A stretch of DNA of 64,000 nt from Pseudomonas quercus (GCF_012033695.1 NZ_JAAVJI010000001.1:248001-312000); one strand, 5' to 3'. Shown: positions 36,879 to 49,900, counted from the first letter of the stretch. Numbers and translations are program-made. The notes: a model not told the origin generated them from the letters alone.

Positions 36879-39800
36879 ACCCCACGCAATTGCTGGAACG
36901 TTTTGCCCAACACGGCGCTACCTTGCAGGTGGATGGTGACACCTTGCGCTGCAAGGCCCACAAAGGCTTCCTGGACGACGCCACCCGCGCCTTGCTCAAA
37001 ACCCACAAGGCTGCCCTGATGGCGTTGCTCACCGCTCAGCATGAGCACGTGATTACGCCCCGTGAAGGGCCAGGGCCTTACCCGCTGTCATTCTCACAAC
37101 GGCAGTTATGGTTCCTGGATCAGCTGGAGCCGGGCAACCCGTTCTATAACGTGCCCACCGCTGTGAAGCTCGAAGGCGCACTGGACGCGCCGTTGCTGGC
37201 CCGTGCCCTCAACACCTTGGTGAGCCGGCACGAAAGCCTGCGCACCACGTTCCAGGCGGTGGGCGGGGAACCCTGCCAAGTGGTGCATGCGCAGTTGCCA
37301 TTGGCCATGCCCGTGATCGACCTGCGCGACCTACCACCCGCCGAACGAGAACAGGCGGTGGCACGCCGGGTCAGCCAGGCAGCCAAGGCGCCGTTCGACC
37401 TGGCCACCGGCCCGCTGTTGCGCGCCTCACTGCTATGGCTGGCGGACACCCAGTACCTGTGGCTGTACACGGTTCACCACATCATTGCCGATGGCTGGTC
37501 CATGGGCCTGCTGTTGCAGGAAACTGCTCAGGTATACAGCGCGCTGGCCGCTGGCACCGCCCCCCAGCTGCCAACCTTGCCGGTACAGTACGCCGATTAC
37601 GCCACCTGGCAGCAGCAACGGCTGCGCGGCCCCGCGTTGGAACTGCACCTGGCGTACTGGCGCCAGGCCCTGGCCGACGCGCCCGCGCTGTCCACGGTGC
37701 CCAGTGACCGCCCGCGGCCACAAGTGCAGGGGTACGCTGGCGCCACCTTCAGCAGCAGCCTGAGCCCCAGCCTGCTGCGTGACCTCAATGCCCTGGCTTT
37801 TAACACCCAAGGCACCCTGTTCACCGTGTTGATGGGGGCATTGGCTGTGCTGCTGTGGCGGTACAGCGGCCAGGCGGACCTGTGTATCGGCACGCCCTTT
37901 GCCAACCGCGGCCGTGCCGAGCTGGAGCCGCTGATCGGGCATTTCGTGAATACCCTGGTGATTCGCCAGCGCCTGGCACCGGAGCAGGCCTTCACCGAGG
38001 TGCTGCGTGCCTTGCGCCAGCAGATGCTGGAGGTGCACAGCCACCAGGAAGTACCCCTGGAACGGGTGGTGGAAGCGGTGAACCCACCGAGGGACCCGGG
38101 CTACTCGCCGCTGTTCCAGGTGATGATGGTGCTGCAGAACACCCCAGGTGGGGATGTGACGCTCCCCGGGGTGCACATGGCACCGCACCTCACTGGCAGC
38201 GCCACGGCCAAGTTTGACCTGGCCTTCGAGTGGGCTCCGCGCGAGGGGGGCCTCAATCTGCTGGTGGAGTACAACACCGACCTGTACGACGCCCCCACGG
38301 TCGAGCGGCTGGCCCGGCATTACAGCCAGTTGCTGGCCGACATCGTGACCGACCCCAAGCGGCCCATTGGGGCGCTCTCGGTGCTATCGCCTGCCGAACG
38401 CGAGCAGATGCTGGTGGGCTGGAACCACACTACGCCCCTGTCACAGCCTGCCGGTTGCGTGCACCGCCTGGTCGAAACCCAGGCCGCCCGCGTGCCTGCT
38501 GCCATAGCCGTGCAGTATGAAGGCCAGGCCCTTAGCTATGAGGCACTGAACACCCAAGCCAACCGACTGGCCCGCTACCTCACAACATTAGGCGTTGGCC
38601 CGGACGTTCGCGTGGCCGTGTGCATTGAGCGGTCACTGGCCTTGCCCGTGGCGTTGCTGGCGGTACTCAAGGCGGGCGGGGCCTATGTGCCCCTGGACCC
38701 GGACTATCCGGCGGCCCGCCTGCGCCACATGCTCACGGACAGTGCCCCGGCGGTGGTCTTGACCCTGGGCAGCGCCGAGCCGGTGCTGAACGCGGCGCTG
38801 GACGGAGCAGGCGTTACCGCGCCAGTACTGCATTTGGTTCGGGACGCGGCCGCCTGGGCCGAACTGCCTTGCCATGACCTAGACCCCAGCGAAGCCCCGG
38901 TAGGCCCCGATCACTTGGTTTATGTGATTTACACCTCTGGCACCACCGGCGTGCCCAAGGGCGTGATGGTGGCCCACCGTGGCCTGAGCAACCTGCTGCT
39001 GTGGTGCCTGCGCCAGTGCGGCGAAGCCGGCGCCATGCTGCACAAGATCCCCTTCGGCTTCGATGCCTCCGCCTGGGAAACCTTCTGGCCCCTGGCTACC
39101 GGCGGCCGCCTGGTGATCGCCCGCCCTGGGGGCCATATGGAGCCGGCCTACCTGGCCAACACCGTACGCGAACACAACGTGACCACACTGGTGTTCGTGC
39201 CGGCCATGTTGCAGCTGTTTCTGGAGGAGCCCGAGGTCAGCCACTGCACGGCACTGCGCAACGTATTCAGCGGCGGGGGTGAGCTGTCTCCTGCACTGGC
39301 ACGGCGGTTCCGCGAACAGCTGCCCCAGGCGCGACTGCACAATGTCTATGGGCCTACTGAAACCACGGTCATCAACAGCGTATGGACACTGGAACCCGGC
39401 GCACCGGTGCCCGCCTGGCAAGTGCCCATTGGCCGGCCCATTCCCAACAACCGTTTTTACGTACTGGACGAGCAGGGTGCGCCGTTGCCACCGGGCGTGG
39501 CGGGGCACTTGCACATTGGCGGTGTTGGGGTGGCCCGAGGTTACCTGGGGCTGACGCAACTCACCGCCGAGCGGTTTATCGACAACCCCTTTGTACCGGG
39601 TGACCGGTTGTACCGCAGCGGTGACCTGGCCCGTTACCTGCCAGACGGCCAACTGGTGTTCCTGGGCCGTAACGACTTCCAGGTCAAGCTGCGAGGTGTG
39701 CGCCTGGAACTAGGTGAAATCGAAGCGCGCCTGGAGGCCTTCCCAGGTGTTCGTGCAGCGGTGGTGCTGATGCTGGGGGAGACGGCCATGGACCAGCGCC

Positions 39801-40996
39801 TGGTGGCCTGCTGCGCCACCCCAACCGCCGTAGACCCGGCGGCCGTTCAGGCGCACCTGGCGCTCACCCTGCCCATGGCTGTACTGCCTCAGCGTTACCT
39901 GTGGCTCGACACCTTGCCGCTGACCGCCAACGGCAAGGTTGACCGCAGCGCCCTGGCGGTGCTGGCCGAAGATGACCTGGCCAACCGCCCGGTCAACCTG
40001 GCCAGCCCCCGGGACCATGTGGAGCTCACCCTCTATGGCATCTGGCGCGACCTGCTGCTGGCGCCGCAGATCGGCATTGGCGATAACTTCTTCAGCGTGG
40101 GGGGCACCTCCATCGCCGCCATCAAGATGGCCCACCAGATGGCCGAAACGTTTGGTGTGGAGGTGCCGGTGCGGGTGGTGTTCAGCCATCCCACCATCGA
40201 AGCCCTGGGCGGGTGGCTGCGCACGGGCGCCCGTTTGCCTGCGGTACAGAGCAACCTGATCGAATTCCGGGCCGCCACCGAGGCCCCCTCTGTGGTGTGC
40301 ATTCATCCCGCGGGCGGCACCGCGTTCTGCTACCTGTCGTTGGCCAAGGTGCTGCCTGCTCATACCGGGGTGTATGGCGTGCAAGCCCCTGGCCTCAACC
40401 CTGGCGAGGCTGCCGAACCTACCGTCGAGGCCATGGCCGAGGCTTACCTGCGCCTGATCGAGCCGCTGCTGCACCGCCCCGTGGTGCTCACTGGGCTGTC
40501 GTTCGGCGGGTTGGTGGCCTATGAAATGGCACGGCGGCTGGAGGCGGCGGGCCAGGCTCACGTCAGCCTGGTGCTCCTCGACACGCGGGGGTCGGACGAC
40601 CCTGGGTTCCGCGACCAGATCGGCACCGTGGACATGGCCGAGTTCCGGGACAAGCTGGTGCGCTTCAACGGGATGTACCCCGGTATCGAAGATGCCCAGA
40701 TCGAGCGTTATTTCCAGCTCTACAACCATAACCGCCTGGCCATGGCCGCCTACCCATGCCAGCCCCAGGCCGGGCGAGTAGTGCTGATACAGGCCAAGGA
40801 AGATTTCAGCCGCGCGCAGCTTAAAACGCTGCGCGGCTTCTGGCGCCGGCATGCCCGCACCTACGTGGCCAAGCTGGTCAATGGCGGCCATTGGGACATG
40901 CTTGAAAGCAGCGAAATCCAGCGGGTATCCACGATCATCGGCGCCGAGCTGCACCGCCTGGCGGCCTTCCAGACCCAGCCCCAGGAGGCCGTATGA
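36875..40996 (+). CDS. NRPS module with TubC docking domain and thioesterase
   Basis: 1373 residues: an N-terminal TubC-type docking domain (1-56, LLERFAQHGATLQVDGD, LKTHKAALMALL), condensation (69-500, HHIIADG near 200), adenylation (529-1025, YVIYTSGTTG), carrier (VGGTSI, Ser about 1077) and type I thioesterase (1138-1365, GLSFGG near 1207, His in GGHWDML near 1336). The A-domain pocket begins DAW-V; positions 299 and 301 cannot be aligned with confidence (VFSGGGEL), so the substrate, probably hydrophobic, stays open. The docking domain indicates that it receives the chain from the upstream NRPS and releases it by hydrolysis or cyclisation. Start and stop overlap both neighbours by ATGA, so translation is coupled. 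Confidence 0.92.
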   Translation: MNPTQLLERFAQHGATLQVDGDTLRCKAHKGFLDDATRALLKTHKAALMALLTAQHEHVITPREGPGPYPLSFSQRQLWFLDQLEPGNPFYNVPTAVKLEGALDAPLLARALNTLVSRHESLRTTFQAVGGEPCQVVHAQLPLAMPVIDLRDLPPAEREQAVARRVSQAAKAPFDLATGPLLRASLLWLADTQYLWLYTVHHIIADGWSMGLLLQETAQVYSALAAGTAPQLPTLPVQYADYATWQQQRLRGPALELHLAYWRQALADAPALSTVPSDRPRPQVQGYAGATFSSSLSPSLLRDLNALAFNTQGTLFTVLMGALAVLLWRYSGQADLCIGTPFANRGRAELEPLIGHFVNTLVIRQRLAPEQAFTEVLRALRQQMLEVHSHQEVPLERVVEAVNPPRDPGYSPLFQVMMVLQNTPGGDVTLPGVHMAPHLTGSATAKFDLAFEWAPREGGLNLLVEYNTDLYDAPTVERLARHYSQLLADIVTDPKRPIGALSVLSPAEREQMLVGWNHTTPLSQPAGCVHRLVETQAARVPAAIAVQYEGQALSYEALNTQANRLARYLTTLGVGPDVRVAVCIERSLALPVALLAVLKAGGAYVPLDPDYPAARLRHMLTDSAPAVVLTLGSAEPVLNAALDGAGVTAPVLHLVRDAAAWAELPCHDLDPSEAPVGPDHLVYVIYTSGTTGVPKGVMVAHRGLSNLLLWCLRQCGEAGAMLHKIPFGFDASAWETFWPLATGGRLVIARPGGHMEPAYLANTVREHNVTTLVFVPAMLQLFLEEPEVSHCTALRNVFSGGGELSPALARRFREQLPQARLHNVYGPTETTVINSVWTLEPGAPVPAWQVPIGRPIPNNRFYVLDEQGAPLPPGVAGHLHIGGVGVARGYLGLTQLTAERFIDNPFVPGDRLYRSGDLARYLPDGQLVFLGRNDFQVKLRGVRLELGEIEARLEAFPGVRAAVVLMLGETAMDQRLVACCATPTAVDPAAVQAHLALTLPMAVLPQRYLWLDTLPLTANGKVDRSALAVLAEDDLANRPVNLASPRDHVELTLYGIWRDLLLAPQIGIGDNFFSVGGTSIAAIKMAHQMAETFGVEVPVRVVFSHPTIEALGGWLRTGARLPAVQSNLIEFRAATEAPSVVCIHPAGGTAFCYLSLAKVLPAHTGVYGVQAPGLNPGEAAEPTVEAMAEAYLRLIEPLLHRPVVLTGLSFGGLVAYEMARRLEAAGQAHVSLVLLDTRGSDDPGFRDQIGTVDMAEFRDKLVRFNGMYPGIEDAQIERYFQLYNHNRLAMAAYPCQPQAGRVVLIQAKEDFSRAQLKTLRGFWRRHARTYVAKLVNGGHWDMLESSEIQRVSTIIGAELHRLAAFQTQPQEAV

Positions 40997-43900
40997 CAGG
41001 CTTGCACGCTGCACCCTCACGCTCGCACGCTAACCTGCTGGGGCGTTTCGCCGAGCAGGTCAGGCACCAGCCCGACGCCCTGGCGGTGATCGATCCGGCA
41101 GGTAACCTCACCTATGGCCAGTTGGCCCAAAGCAGCGACCGTATTGCCCGCAACCTTCAAGCGCAGGGCGTGACCCGTGGCCAGGCCATTGCCCTGGCAC
41201 TGCCGCGGAGCTGGCAGTGGGTAGCTGCCATTCTAGGGGCCCTCAAGGCGGGCGCCACGGTGGTGCCGCTGGACACCGCCAGCCCTCCGGAACGCCGTGA
41301 ACGGATGCTGGCCGATGCCGCCTGTATCGGGCTGCTTGGCCTTGACGAGGTGCCCACCGAGCCCTTGCCGCCGGGTGTCTGGTACCTGGGCATGGACGCT
41401 TTGTTGGACGCTCCGGCGGACCCGCCTGTGCCGGTGCCAGAAGGGTTTGCCGAGGTAATGTTCCTGTTCTACACCTCCGGCAGCACTGGCACGCCCAAGG
41501 CCGTGGAGGTGGGCGAGCGTGGCCTGCTTCGGCTGGCCGCCCCAGCGGGGTATATCCAGATCAACCCGGGCGACCGTTTCGCCTGCGTGTCCAACCCTGC
41601 TTTCGATGCGTGCAGCTTCGAGCTGTGGGCGCCGCTGCTCAATGGCGGTGCGTGCGTGATCATCACCGAACAGGCCCTGCTGGACGCCCATTGCCTGGCC
41701 GATACCCTGAACGCCCACGGCGTGCACACCTTGTTTGTGACGGTTGCACTGTTCAATACCCTCACGGCTGAGTGGCCGGGTTGTTTTGCGGGCCAGCGGC
41801 AGGTGCTGATCGGGGGCGAGCAAGTGAGCGCTGCTGCCGTCAAGGCGTGGTACGCGGCCAACCCCCACAGCACGTGCCAGCTGTTCAACGCTTACGGCCC
41901 CACTGAATGCACCACCTTCGCCCTGTGCTACCCCATCCCCCGTGCCTTCAACGGCAGCACCGTGCCCATCGGCTGGCCGCTCCCTGAAACGGGGCTGCAG
42001 GTGCTGGACACCCACGGGCAGCCCGTGGCACCGGGTGAGGCAGGCGAGCTGTACCTGTCAGGTAGCGGCCTTGCACGCGGCTACCGCTTGCGCCCGGCGG
42101 AAACCGCCCAGGCCTTCGTTGAGCGGGCAACTCCTGGCGGTGATGCCGAGCGGCTGTACCGCACCGGTGACCAGGTGCGCATAGGCGACGACGGTGCGGT
42201 GCACTATGTGGGCCGGCTGGACCGCCAGGTGAAAGTACGCGGGTTCCGTATCGAACCTGGGGAAATCGAGCAGTGCCTGGAGGCGTGCCCAGGTGTGGCA
42301 CAGGCGTATGTGTGCACCCAGCGCCAGGCGGCCGAGGATCATCACGTGCTGGCCTTTGTGGTGCCCAACGAGGAGGCATTGACCTATGCCAGTTTTACGG
42401 CCCACGTGCGTGCGCACCTGGCGCCCTACATGCGGCCTCACCGGGTGTACACGCTGGCGAGCCTGCCCTTGACCGCCAATGGCAAGGTAGACCGTACCGC
42501 TTTGCTGGCACAGGCGGTAACGCCCTGGCACGAACACACGGCCGGCCCAGGCGTGGCGGCAGTGTCGCTGGACCTGACCTTTCCGCTTGGCTGGTTGCTT
42601 GACCAGGCACAACAGCGCCTGTCACAGCCCGCGTTGGGGCCTGAGGACGACTGGCTGGGCAGCGGTGGGGACTCGCTCAGCGCCTTGCGCCTGCGCTCAG
42701 CCATTCGCGATCGCTGGGAGCGGGACCTGCCCATCACCGCCCTGCTGAGCGAACCCTTCACCGCCTTGGCCGCTCGCCTGGCACCTCAGGCTGACATACG
42801 GGAAACGGGCTACCCACCACCACCCGTGGCACAGGGCGCCACCCTAGCACCGGCCAGTGCCGAGCAACGGCGCCTGTGGCTGATCCAGCAGCGTTACCCC
42901 GACTCTACGGCCTATCACGTGCCTTTGGCCTTGCGCTTGTGCGCCAACCTCGACCTGATAGCCCTGGAACAGGCCCTCAACCTGTTGGTACAGACCCAGC
43001 CCGCGCTGCGTACGTATTTTGCGCAAGGTGAGGAGGGGCTGGACCAAGTGGTGGCCGAGCAGGGCGCCGTGTGCCAGCGTCTGGCCGCTGGGCGGTTTAC
43101 CGAGAGCAATTGGCCGGCCTTTGCCCGCCTGGTGTTTGGCACGCCCTTCGATCTGGCCCAACCCACCCTGTTCCAAGCCTACCTGTTACCCGTGGCTGAC
43201 GGCCGCCCTGTGCTGCTGTTGCACGTGCACCATATCCTGGTGGACGGCTGGTCTTTGAACCTACTGTTCGAGGCGCTGGCAGGCGTGTATCAGCAGGTGC
43301 TGGCTGGCCGTCCGCACCTGTCGCCTCGCCCCGCGCCATCACTTAGCACCCTGGAATTTGCCCAGTGGCAACAGCGCTGGCAGGCCACTGAGACTTATCA
43401 GACGCAGCGTCAGGCCTTGGCTCAGTGGCAACGGCGGCAACCGGCACCTTCGCCTGCCTTGATACCCCTGCACGGCGACGGCCCTACGGCGGTGCTGCTG
43501 CGCCAGCCGCTGGGGGCGTCACGCAGTGCTGCGCTGGAAGGGTTCTGTGCCCGCCACCGCATGACCCGCTACGAAGTGCTGCTGGCTGTGTTTTCCTGGA
43601 GCCTTTATGCCGTGGCCGGTACCCGGCGCCCACGTGTGGCCAGCCCCGTGGCGAACCGGCCGTTGGCCGCATTCGAACCCGTGGTGGGCATGCTGGCCAA
43701 TACCGTGCTGGTGCCCCATGACCTGGACCCTGAGCTGGCCTTGAGCGAGCAGTTGCGCCGCGGCGTCGCCACATCGCGCCAGGTGATGGCCTTGCAGGAC
43801 GTGATGCTGGGGGACCTGGTCGAGGACCTGGCCGGTGACACCCGGGCGGGCGCCAGCGAGCCGCTGTTCGACTTCATGTTCGTAATGGAGAACACTGACT

Positions 43901-46900
43901 ACGCCGTGTTGGACGCGGGCAGTTCCAGCCTTGGTGCTACCTTGGCATTTCCCGCTGCGCTGCATGCCAAGTGCCCGCTGACGCTCACCGTGGTTGGGCA
44001 GGGCACTCACCTGGAAAGCTGGTGGGAGTACCAGTGCAGCTACTTTGATGCCGCCCAAGTACAGGCCTTGGACGCCCAGTTACACCACGGGCTGGACCAG
44101 TTGCTACACGCGCCCCACAGCCGCCTGGGCGACCTGATAGGCCCGTACCGCCAGGGGCTGCCAGCGGCCAGCGAAGGCAAGGCGCAGGCCGCCCCCTTCA
44201 GCCATGTGGCCGATTGGTTTGCCTACCAGGCCCAGGCCACCCCGCACGCGCTGGCTATCGTCAGCCGTACCGAGCAGGTCACCTACGCGCGCCTTGACCA
44301 GTTGGCAGACACCTTGGCTGCGCGATTGCTGCGCCAATGCCCATTGCCGTCCGACGCCGCTGCACCTGCCCCTGTGGTGGTGCTGCTGGAAGCGTCCTTG
44401 GAACATGTAGTCACGCTGTTGGCCCTGGCCCGGCTCAACCTGACGGCCGTGCCCCTGGACCCGGCCTACCCAGTGGCCGCCCAGCGGCAAGTGCTGGCGC
44501 AGGCGCAGGCGTGTTGCGTGCTCTATAGCGCCGCCACTGAGGCCGCCTTGGCCGCCCTGGGCCCCGTACCCTGCCCAAGCCTGTCCGTGGACCTGAGCGC
44601 CCCGGCCGAGGCGTTCCAGCGTTCGGGTGAGGGTGCCACTCGGCCCCTGTATACCCTGTTCACCTCCGGCTCCACCGGCACCCCCAAAGGGGTGCAAGTG
44701 GCCCACTACACCCTGTGCAACCTGTTGCACTGGCAGCAGGGCGAGGGCGGGCTGGGCGCCGCAGCGGCCACCTTGCAGTTCTCCATGCTCTCGTTCGACG
44801 TGTCGTTCCAAGAGGTGTTCAGCACCCTGTGCGGCGGCGGGTGCTACCACCTCATTACCCCGCGCTGGCGGCAAGACGCCGAGGCGTTGCTCACGTACTT
44901 GGTAGAGGCCCGTATCGAGCGCCTCTTCCTGCCGTGCGTGGCCTTGCAGCACCTGGCCCAGACCGCCGTGAGGCGCGGCCTATACCCCACAGCCTTGCGT
45001 GAGGTCATCACCGCGGGCGAGCAACTGCTGTGCAACGAACCGCTGCGCACGTGGTTCAGCGGCCTGCCGCACGCCAGGCTGTTCAACCATTACGGCCCCA
45101 CGGAAACCCATGTGATCAGCGCCTGGCGCCTAACCGGCCCAGCCCGTGACTGGCCCCTGCGCGCGCCCATCGGGCAGGCCGTGGCTAACGCGCGCCTGAT
45201 CCTGGTGGATGCCAAGGACCGCCCCGTGCCACCCGGGAGGCGTGGGCAGTTGCTGGTTTCGGGCCCCATGGTGTCCGCCTGTTATCTGAATGCCCCTGAC
45301 CTCAACGCCAGCCGTTTCATCAGGCGGGAGGGGCGTGACGGGGTGGATAGCCTGTACTACCGCACCGGCGACCTGGCCTGGGCCGATGCCCACGGGTGCT
45401 TGCACTACGTGGGCCGTGATGATCAGCAGATCAAGCTCAGTGGCCACCGCCTGGAGCTGGGGCAGGTGGAAGCTGCGTTGATGCACGCCCCAGGCGTGGT
45501 TAACGCCGTGGTGGCCCTGTACGGCGAGCCGGCCCGGCTCACGGCCTACCTGCAAGTGGAGAATGACGCCACCACAGCACAGGCGCTAGACCTTCATGTG
45601 GCTCGGCACCTGCCGGCCCAGGTACGCATTGATCAGTACCGGCGACTGGCACACTGGCCCCGCACACCCAGCGGCAAGGTGGACCGCAAGGCCTTGGCAG
45701 GGCTGGGTGAGGTGATGGCACACGACCCGGCCCAAGGCCGCGTTGCCTCGCCGCCCACGAACGCGACAGCCTTGGAACAACAGTTGATCGCGCTGTTCCA
45801 GGATGTGGTGGGCCGTGACATCGGCCTGCACGAGACCTTCTTCGAAGCCGGTGCCACCAGCCTGGGCCTGATGCGCCTGCAAGCGCGCTGCAACCAGGTA
45901 CTGCTCACACCCGTGGCCATGGCCGACCTGTTCGAACACGTGACCATACGGCGCCTGGCTGCTCACCTGAACGCTACCCAGGCGCCCAGCCTGGCCGAGC
46001 AGCCCGCTGCTGCGCAGGCTGTGCCCGGCGCGCAACCGCTGGCCATTATCGGCATGGCGGTTAACGTGGCCGGTGCGCCAAACCTGGCCGCGTTCTGGGA
46101 CATGGTGCGCTCGGGTACGCTGGGTATCGAGCACTTCACCGCCCCAGAAGGCTATGTGGGTGCCCGCAGCCAACTGGACGGAATGTTGGCCTTCGACCCT
46201 GAGTACTTTGGCATCAGCCGCCAGGAAGCCCGGTTGATGGACCCTCAGCAGCGGCACCTGCTCATGGCCTGCGTGCAGGCCCTGGAACACGCCGGTATGG
46301 TGCCAGGGGACGCGCAGCGCATCGGCCTGATCGCCAGCGGCGGCGAAGCCACCTATTTCCAGCAGATGCTGAAGCAGGCCGGCCCCGGGGATTTGCCCGA
46401 TGGTTTTCAGATGGCCTTGCACCACGACAAGGACTACCTGGCCACCAAGGCCGCCTACCACCTGGGGCTGACCGGGCCGGCCATGAGCGTACAGGCGGCC
46501 TGCGGCGGTTCCCTGATCGCCACCCACCTGGCCAGCGCGCTCCTGCGCCAGGGCGATGCCGATGTGATGCTGGCCGCCGGGGTGCTGATCGACCCCACGC
46601 TGGTAGACGGCTACCGTTACCGGCCTCAGCATATTTTCTCCAAGGATGGGCTGTGTCGGCCGTTCAGCGAAGACGCCAGCGGCACCATCGGCGCCAGCGG
46701 CTACGGGGTAGTGGTGCTCAAGCCACTGGCCCAGGCCCAGGCTGATGGAGACCGGGTGTACGGTGTGCTGGAAGCCACTGCACTGAACAACGATGGGCAC
46801 GGCAAGATGAGCTACACCGCCCCCTCCGTGGCCGGCCAGCGCGGGGTGATCCGCGAGGCGCTGCACCGTGCGGGTGTGAGCGGTGCCGACATCGGCTATG

Positions 46901-49900
46901 TAGAAGCCCACGGCACCGGCACCTTGTTGGGCGACCCCGTAGAGGTGGCGGCGCTGCGTTCAGCCTTCGGCGCTGCACCGGTGGGGCACTGCGCCCTGGC
47001 GTCTGTGAAGAGCCAGATCGGCCACTTGGGGGCGGCGGCCGGCGTGGTAGGGCTGATCCGTGCCACGCTGGCTGTGTATCACGGCCTGATACCGCCCAAC
47101 CTGGGGTTCTCGCGGCTCAACCCCCAGGTGGACATGGACGGCTCGCCGTTTTATGTGCCGACCGAGGCACGGGCATGGGCGGGCACCCAGCGGCGCCTGG
47201 CGGGTGTCAGCAGTTTCGGCATCGGCGGCACCAACGCCCATGCCATTGTGGGGCAGCCTCCCGAAGCTACACCCATGGCTGCTTCACTGGATGTAGTGCC
47301 CTGCCTGGTGGTGTCAGCCCATAGCCGCACAGCGTTGCTGCGCGACCTCGATGCATTGGAGGCCTATGTACGTGCCCACCCGGAGTGCCAGGGCGCGCTG
47401 ATGCAGTACTTGCACAAAGGCCGACCTGCCCAGCGCTGGCGTGTGGCGGCCGAGCATATACCAGGGCACCCCTGGCCTCAGTTCACGGACGTGCGCGAGG
47501 TGATGCCCACGGGCACACGGGTGAACAGCACCGATTTCACCCCGGCTGAACTGGTCGCCGCCTGGTACGCCGGGGCCAGCATCGAGTGGCCTGGGCATGC
47601 GGCGCCGCCGCCCTGGGACCTGCCGCCCTCAAGCTTTGACCTGGAGGACTACCGCTTCAAGGCATCGGCCGCGTCTGAGCCGGGCGAGCCTGTGTCAACG
47701 GATGGCGCACCCAGCCGGTTACCGCTGTCGGCCTGGTTCTACCAGCGCCAGTGGCAACGGGTATGTCGCCTGGCTCCCCAGGCCCCTGAGGGCCGGCGAC
47801 CGCTGCTGGTGGTGTGCGCGGCTGAACCCCTGGCGCCTTCACTCAGGGTTGAACTACAGGCGGTGTATCAACGTGTGGTGCAGGCCTGCCCTGGCGCTAC
47901 CTTCGAGGCGGTCGACGCCGATGACTATCGCTTCGATCCCGCGAACCCGCAGGCGGTGACTGACCTGCTCGATGCCCTGGCGCTGACGCCCGGTACTCCT
48001 CTGGATTGGCTGCATGCCTTGCCCATGTGTGTGACCGGTGCGGTAGGCGAAACCAGCCTGGCCGCCGCTCAGTGGGCGTGCCTGGATACGCCGAGTGCGC
48101 TGCTTCAAAGCTGGGGCCAGCAGGCTCGGCAAGCACACCTGCGCCTGTGGTTCATGTCCTGGCAGGCCTGCCCGGTGGACGGGCAGGTCGCTCGGCCGGA
48201 GCTGGCCGCCCTGGCGGGCCCCAACGAAGTGATCCCCCAGGAATACGCGGTACGCTGCCACTGGGTGGACTGGCCCACCGAGCACCTCGCAGACCACGGC
48301 CCGGCACTGGCCACGCTGCTGTCGGCCCCTGAATCACGGCCGCGCCGCATGGCAGTGCGTAACGGTTACCTGTGGCAGCCACGCCTAGTGCCTAGCCCGT
48401 TACCTGCCGGTGCGCCTTCTGCCCACGCGTTGCCTCAGGCGGGCACCTTCCTGGTGCTCGGTGGCAGTGGGGGTATCGGCATGAGCTTGTGCCAGTACCT
48501 GCTTCGCGAGCCCGGCCGGCGCGTGATCCTGCTGTCCCGCGAGGGCCAGGTTCCGGCGGCTCTGGTGTGCCATGGGTCGCGCGTAGAGGCGTTGAAGGCT
48601 GACCTGGGCGACCTTGCACGCTGGCCTCAGGTGCTGGACACCCTGGGGCAGCGTGAGGAAACCCTGGCTGCCGTGATCCATGCGGCGGGCGTAGGTGCGG
48701 GCAGCCTTATCCGCCTGCGGGACCCGGTGCATATGCGCAATGCCATGGCGGCCAAGACGCACGGCGTGCTGGCCGTGGAGGCTTTGATTGCACGGTTTGC
48801 GCCCCAGGCCGTGGTGTACTGCTCGTCCATGTCCGCGCTGTTGGGTGGGGTGGGGCACCTGGACTACGCCGCCACCAATGCGCTGCTCGACGGCTTCGCC
48901 CATTACCAGGCACCGGAGGATGCAGGCTCCCATCGGCTGTGCATTGACTGGGACATCTGGCGCGAGGTGGGCATGGCCGTGGGCGCCAGCACTAGCGATG
49001 CCGCCCACCAGCAACACCTGACGGTGGGGCTGTCGGTGGAAGAGGGGTGTGAGGTGTTCGAGCGGGCGATGGCTGCGGGGCTGCCCCAGGTGCTGGTGTC
49101 CACCACAGCCTTGGAAGTAGCACGGCGGTTCTATCCTTCGCGGCCAGTGTCCATGGCTGCACCGGCGCAGGTCGAGCAGGGTCTACCCGGCGCTGCCAGC
49201 GACGCTGAGCCTTCACAGCCTAGCCAGGGCGACGCAGTGGCGCTCCGGTTGCACGGGTGCCTGTGCCAGTGGCTGGGCGTGGACGATTTGGCCGAGGACG
49301 CCAACCTGTATGAGCTGGGGGCCGATTCGCTGACCTTGCTGGACCTGATCGACGAACTTCAGAGCGCCACGGGGGAAACGTTCCAGTTGTCCCAGTTCAG
49401 CCCCCAGGTCAGCCTAGGTGAAGTGCTAGCGCTGGTCTCCGCCGCCCATGGGCAGGTGGCGCCCACGGTACAGGAGGGCTGGGATCATGCGGTACTGCTC
49501 GACCCTTGGCAGGCCGGAGACGGCCGGCAGTGGCTGTACCTGGTGCACCCGGTAGGCGGTGATGTGCAGGCCTACCGGGAGCTGGTAGCCAACCTGGACC
49601 CTGCCCTTGGCGTATGCGTGATCGCTGACCCGGCGCTGCGCTTGCCCGAGCTGCCCGCAATCAGCCTGGAGGAACGGGCGCGGGTTTACTTGGCTGCTAT
49701 CCAGGCCCGCCATCCCCAGGGGGCCACCTGGCAAGTGGCAGGGTGGTCCTTCGGCGCTTGGGTGGCCCAGGCGCTGTGTGCCCAGGCAGCCGAGGCAGGG
49801 TTCACGCCGTCGGGCCTGTACCTGATCGACCCACCCGCACCGGACGCTGGTAAGGAACTGGCTACCATTGATGAACACAGCATCGAACAGGTGTTCCAGC

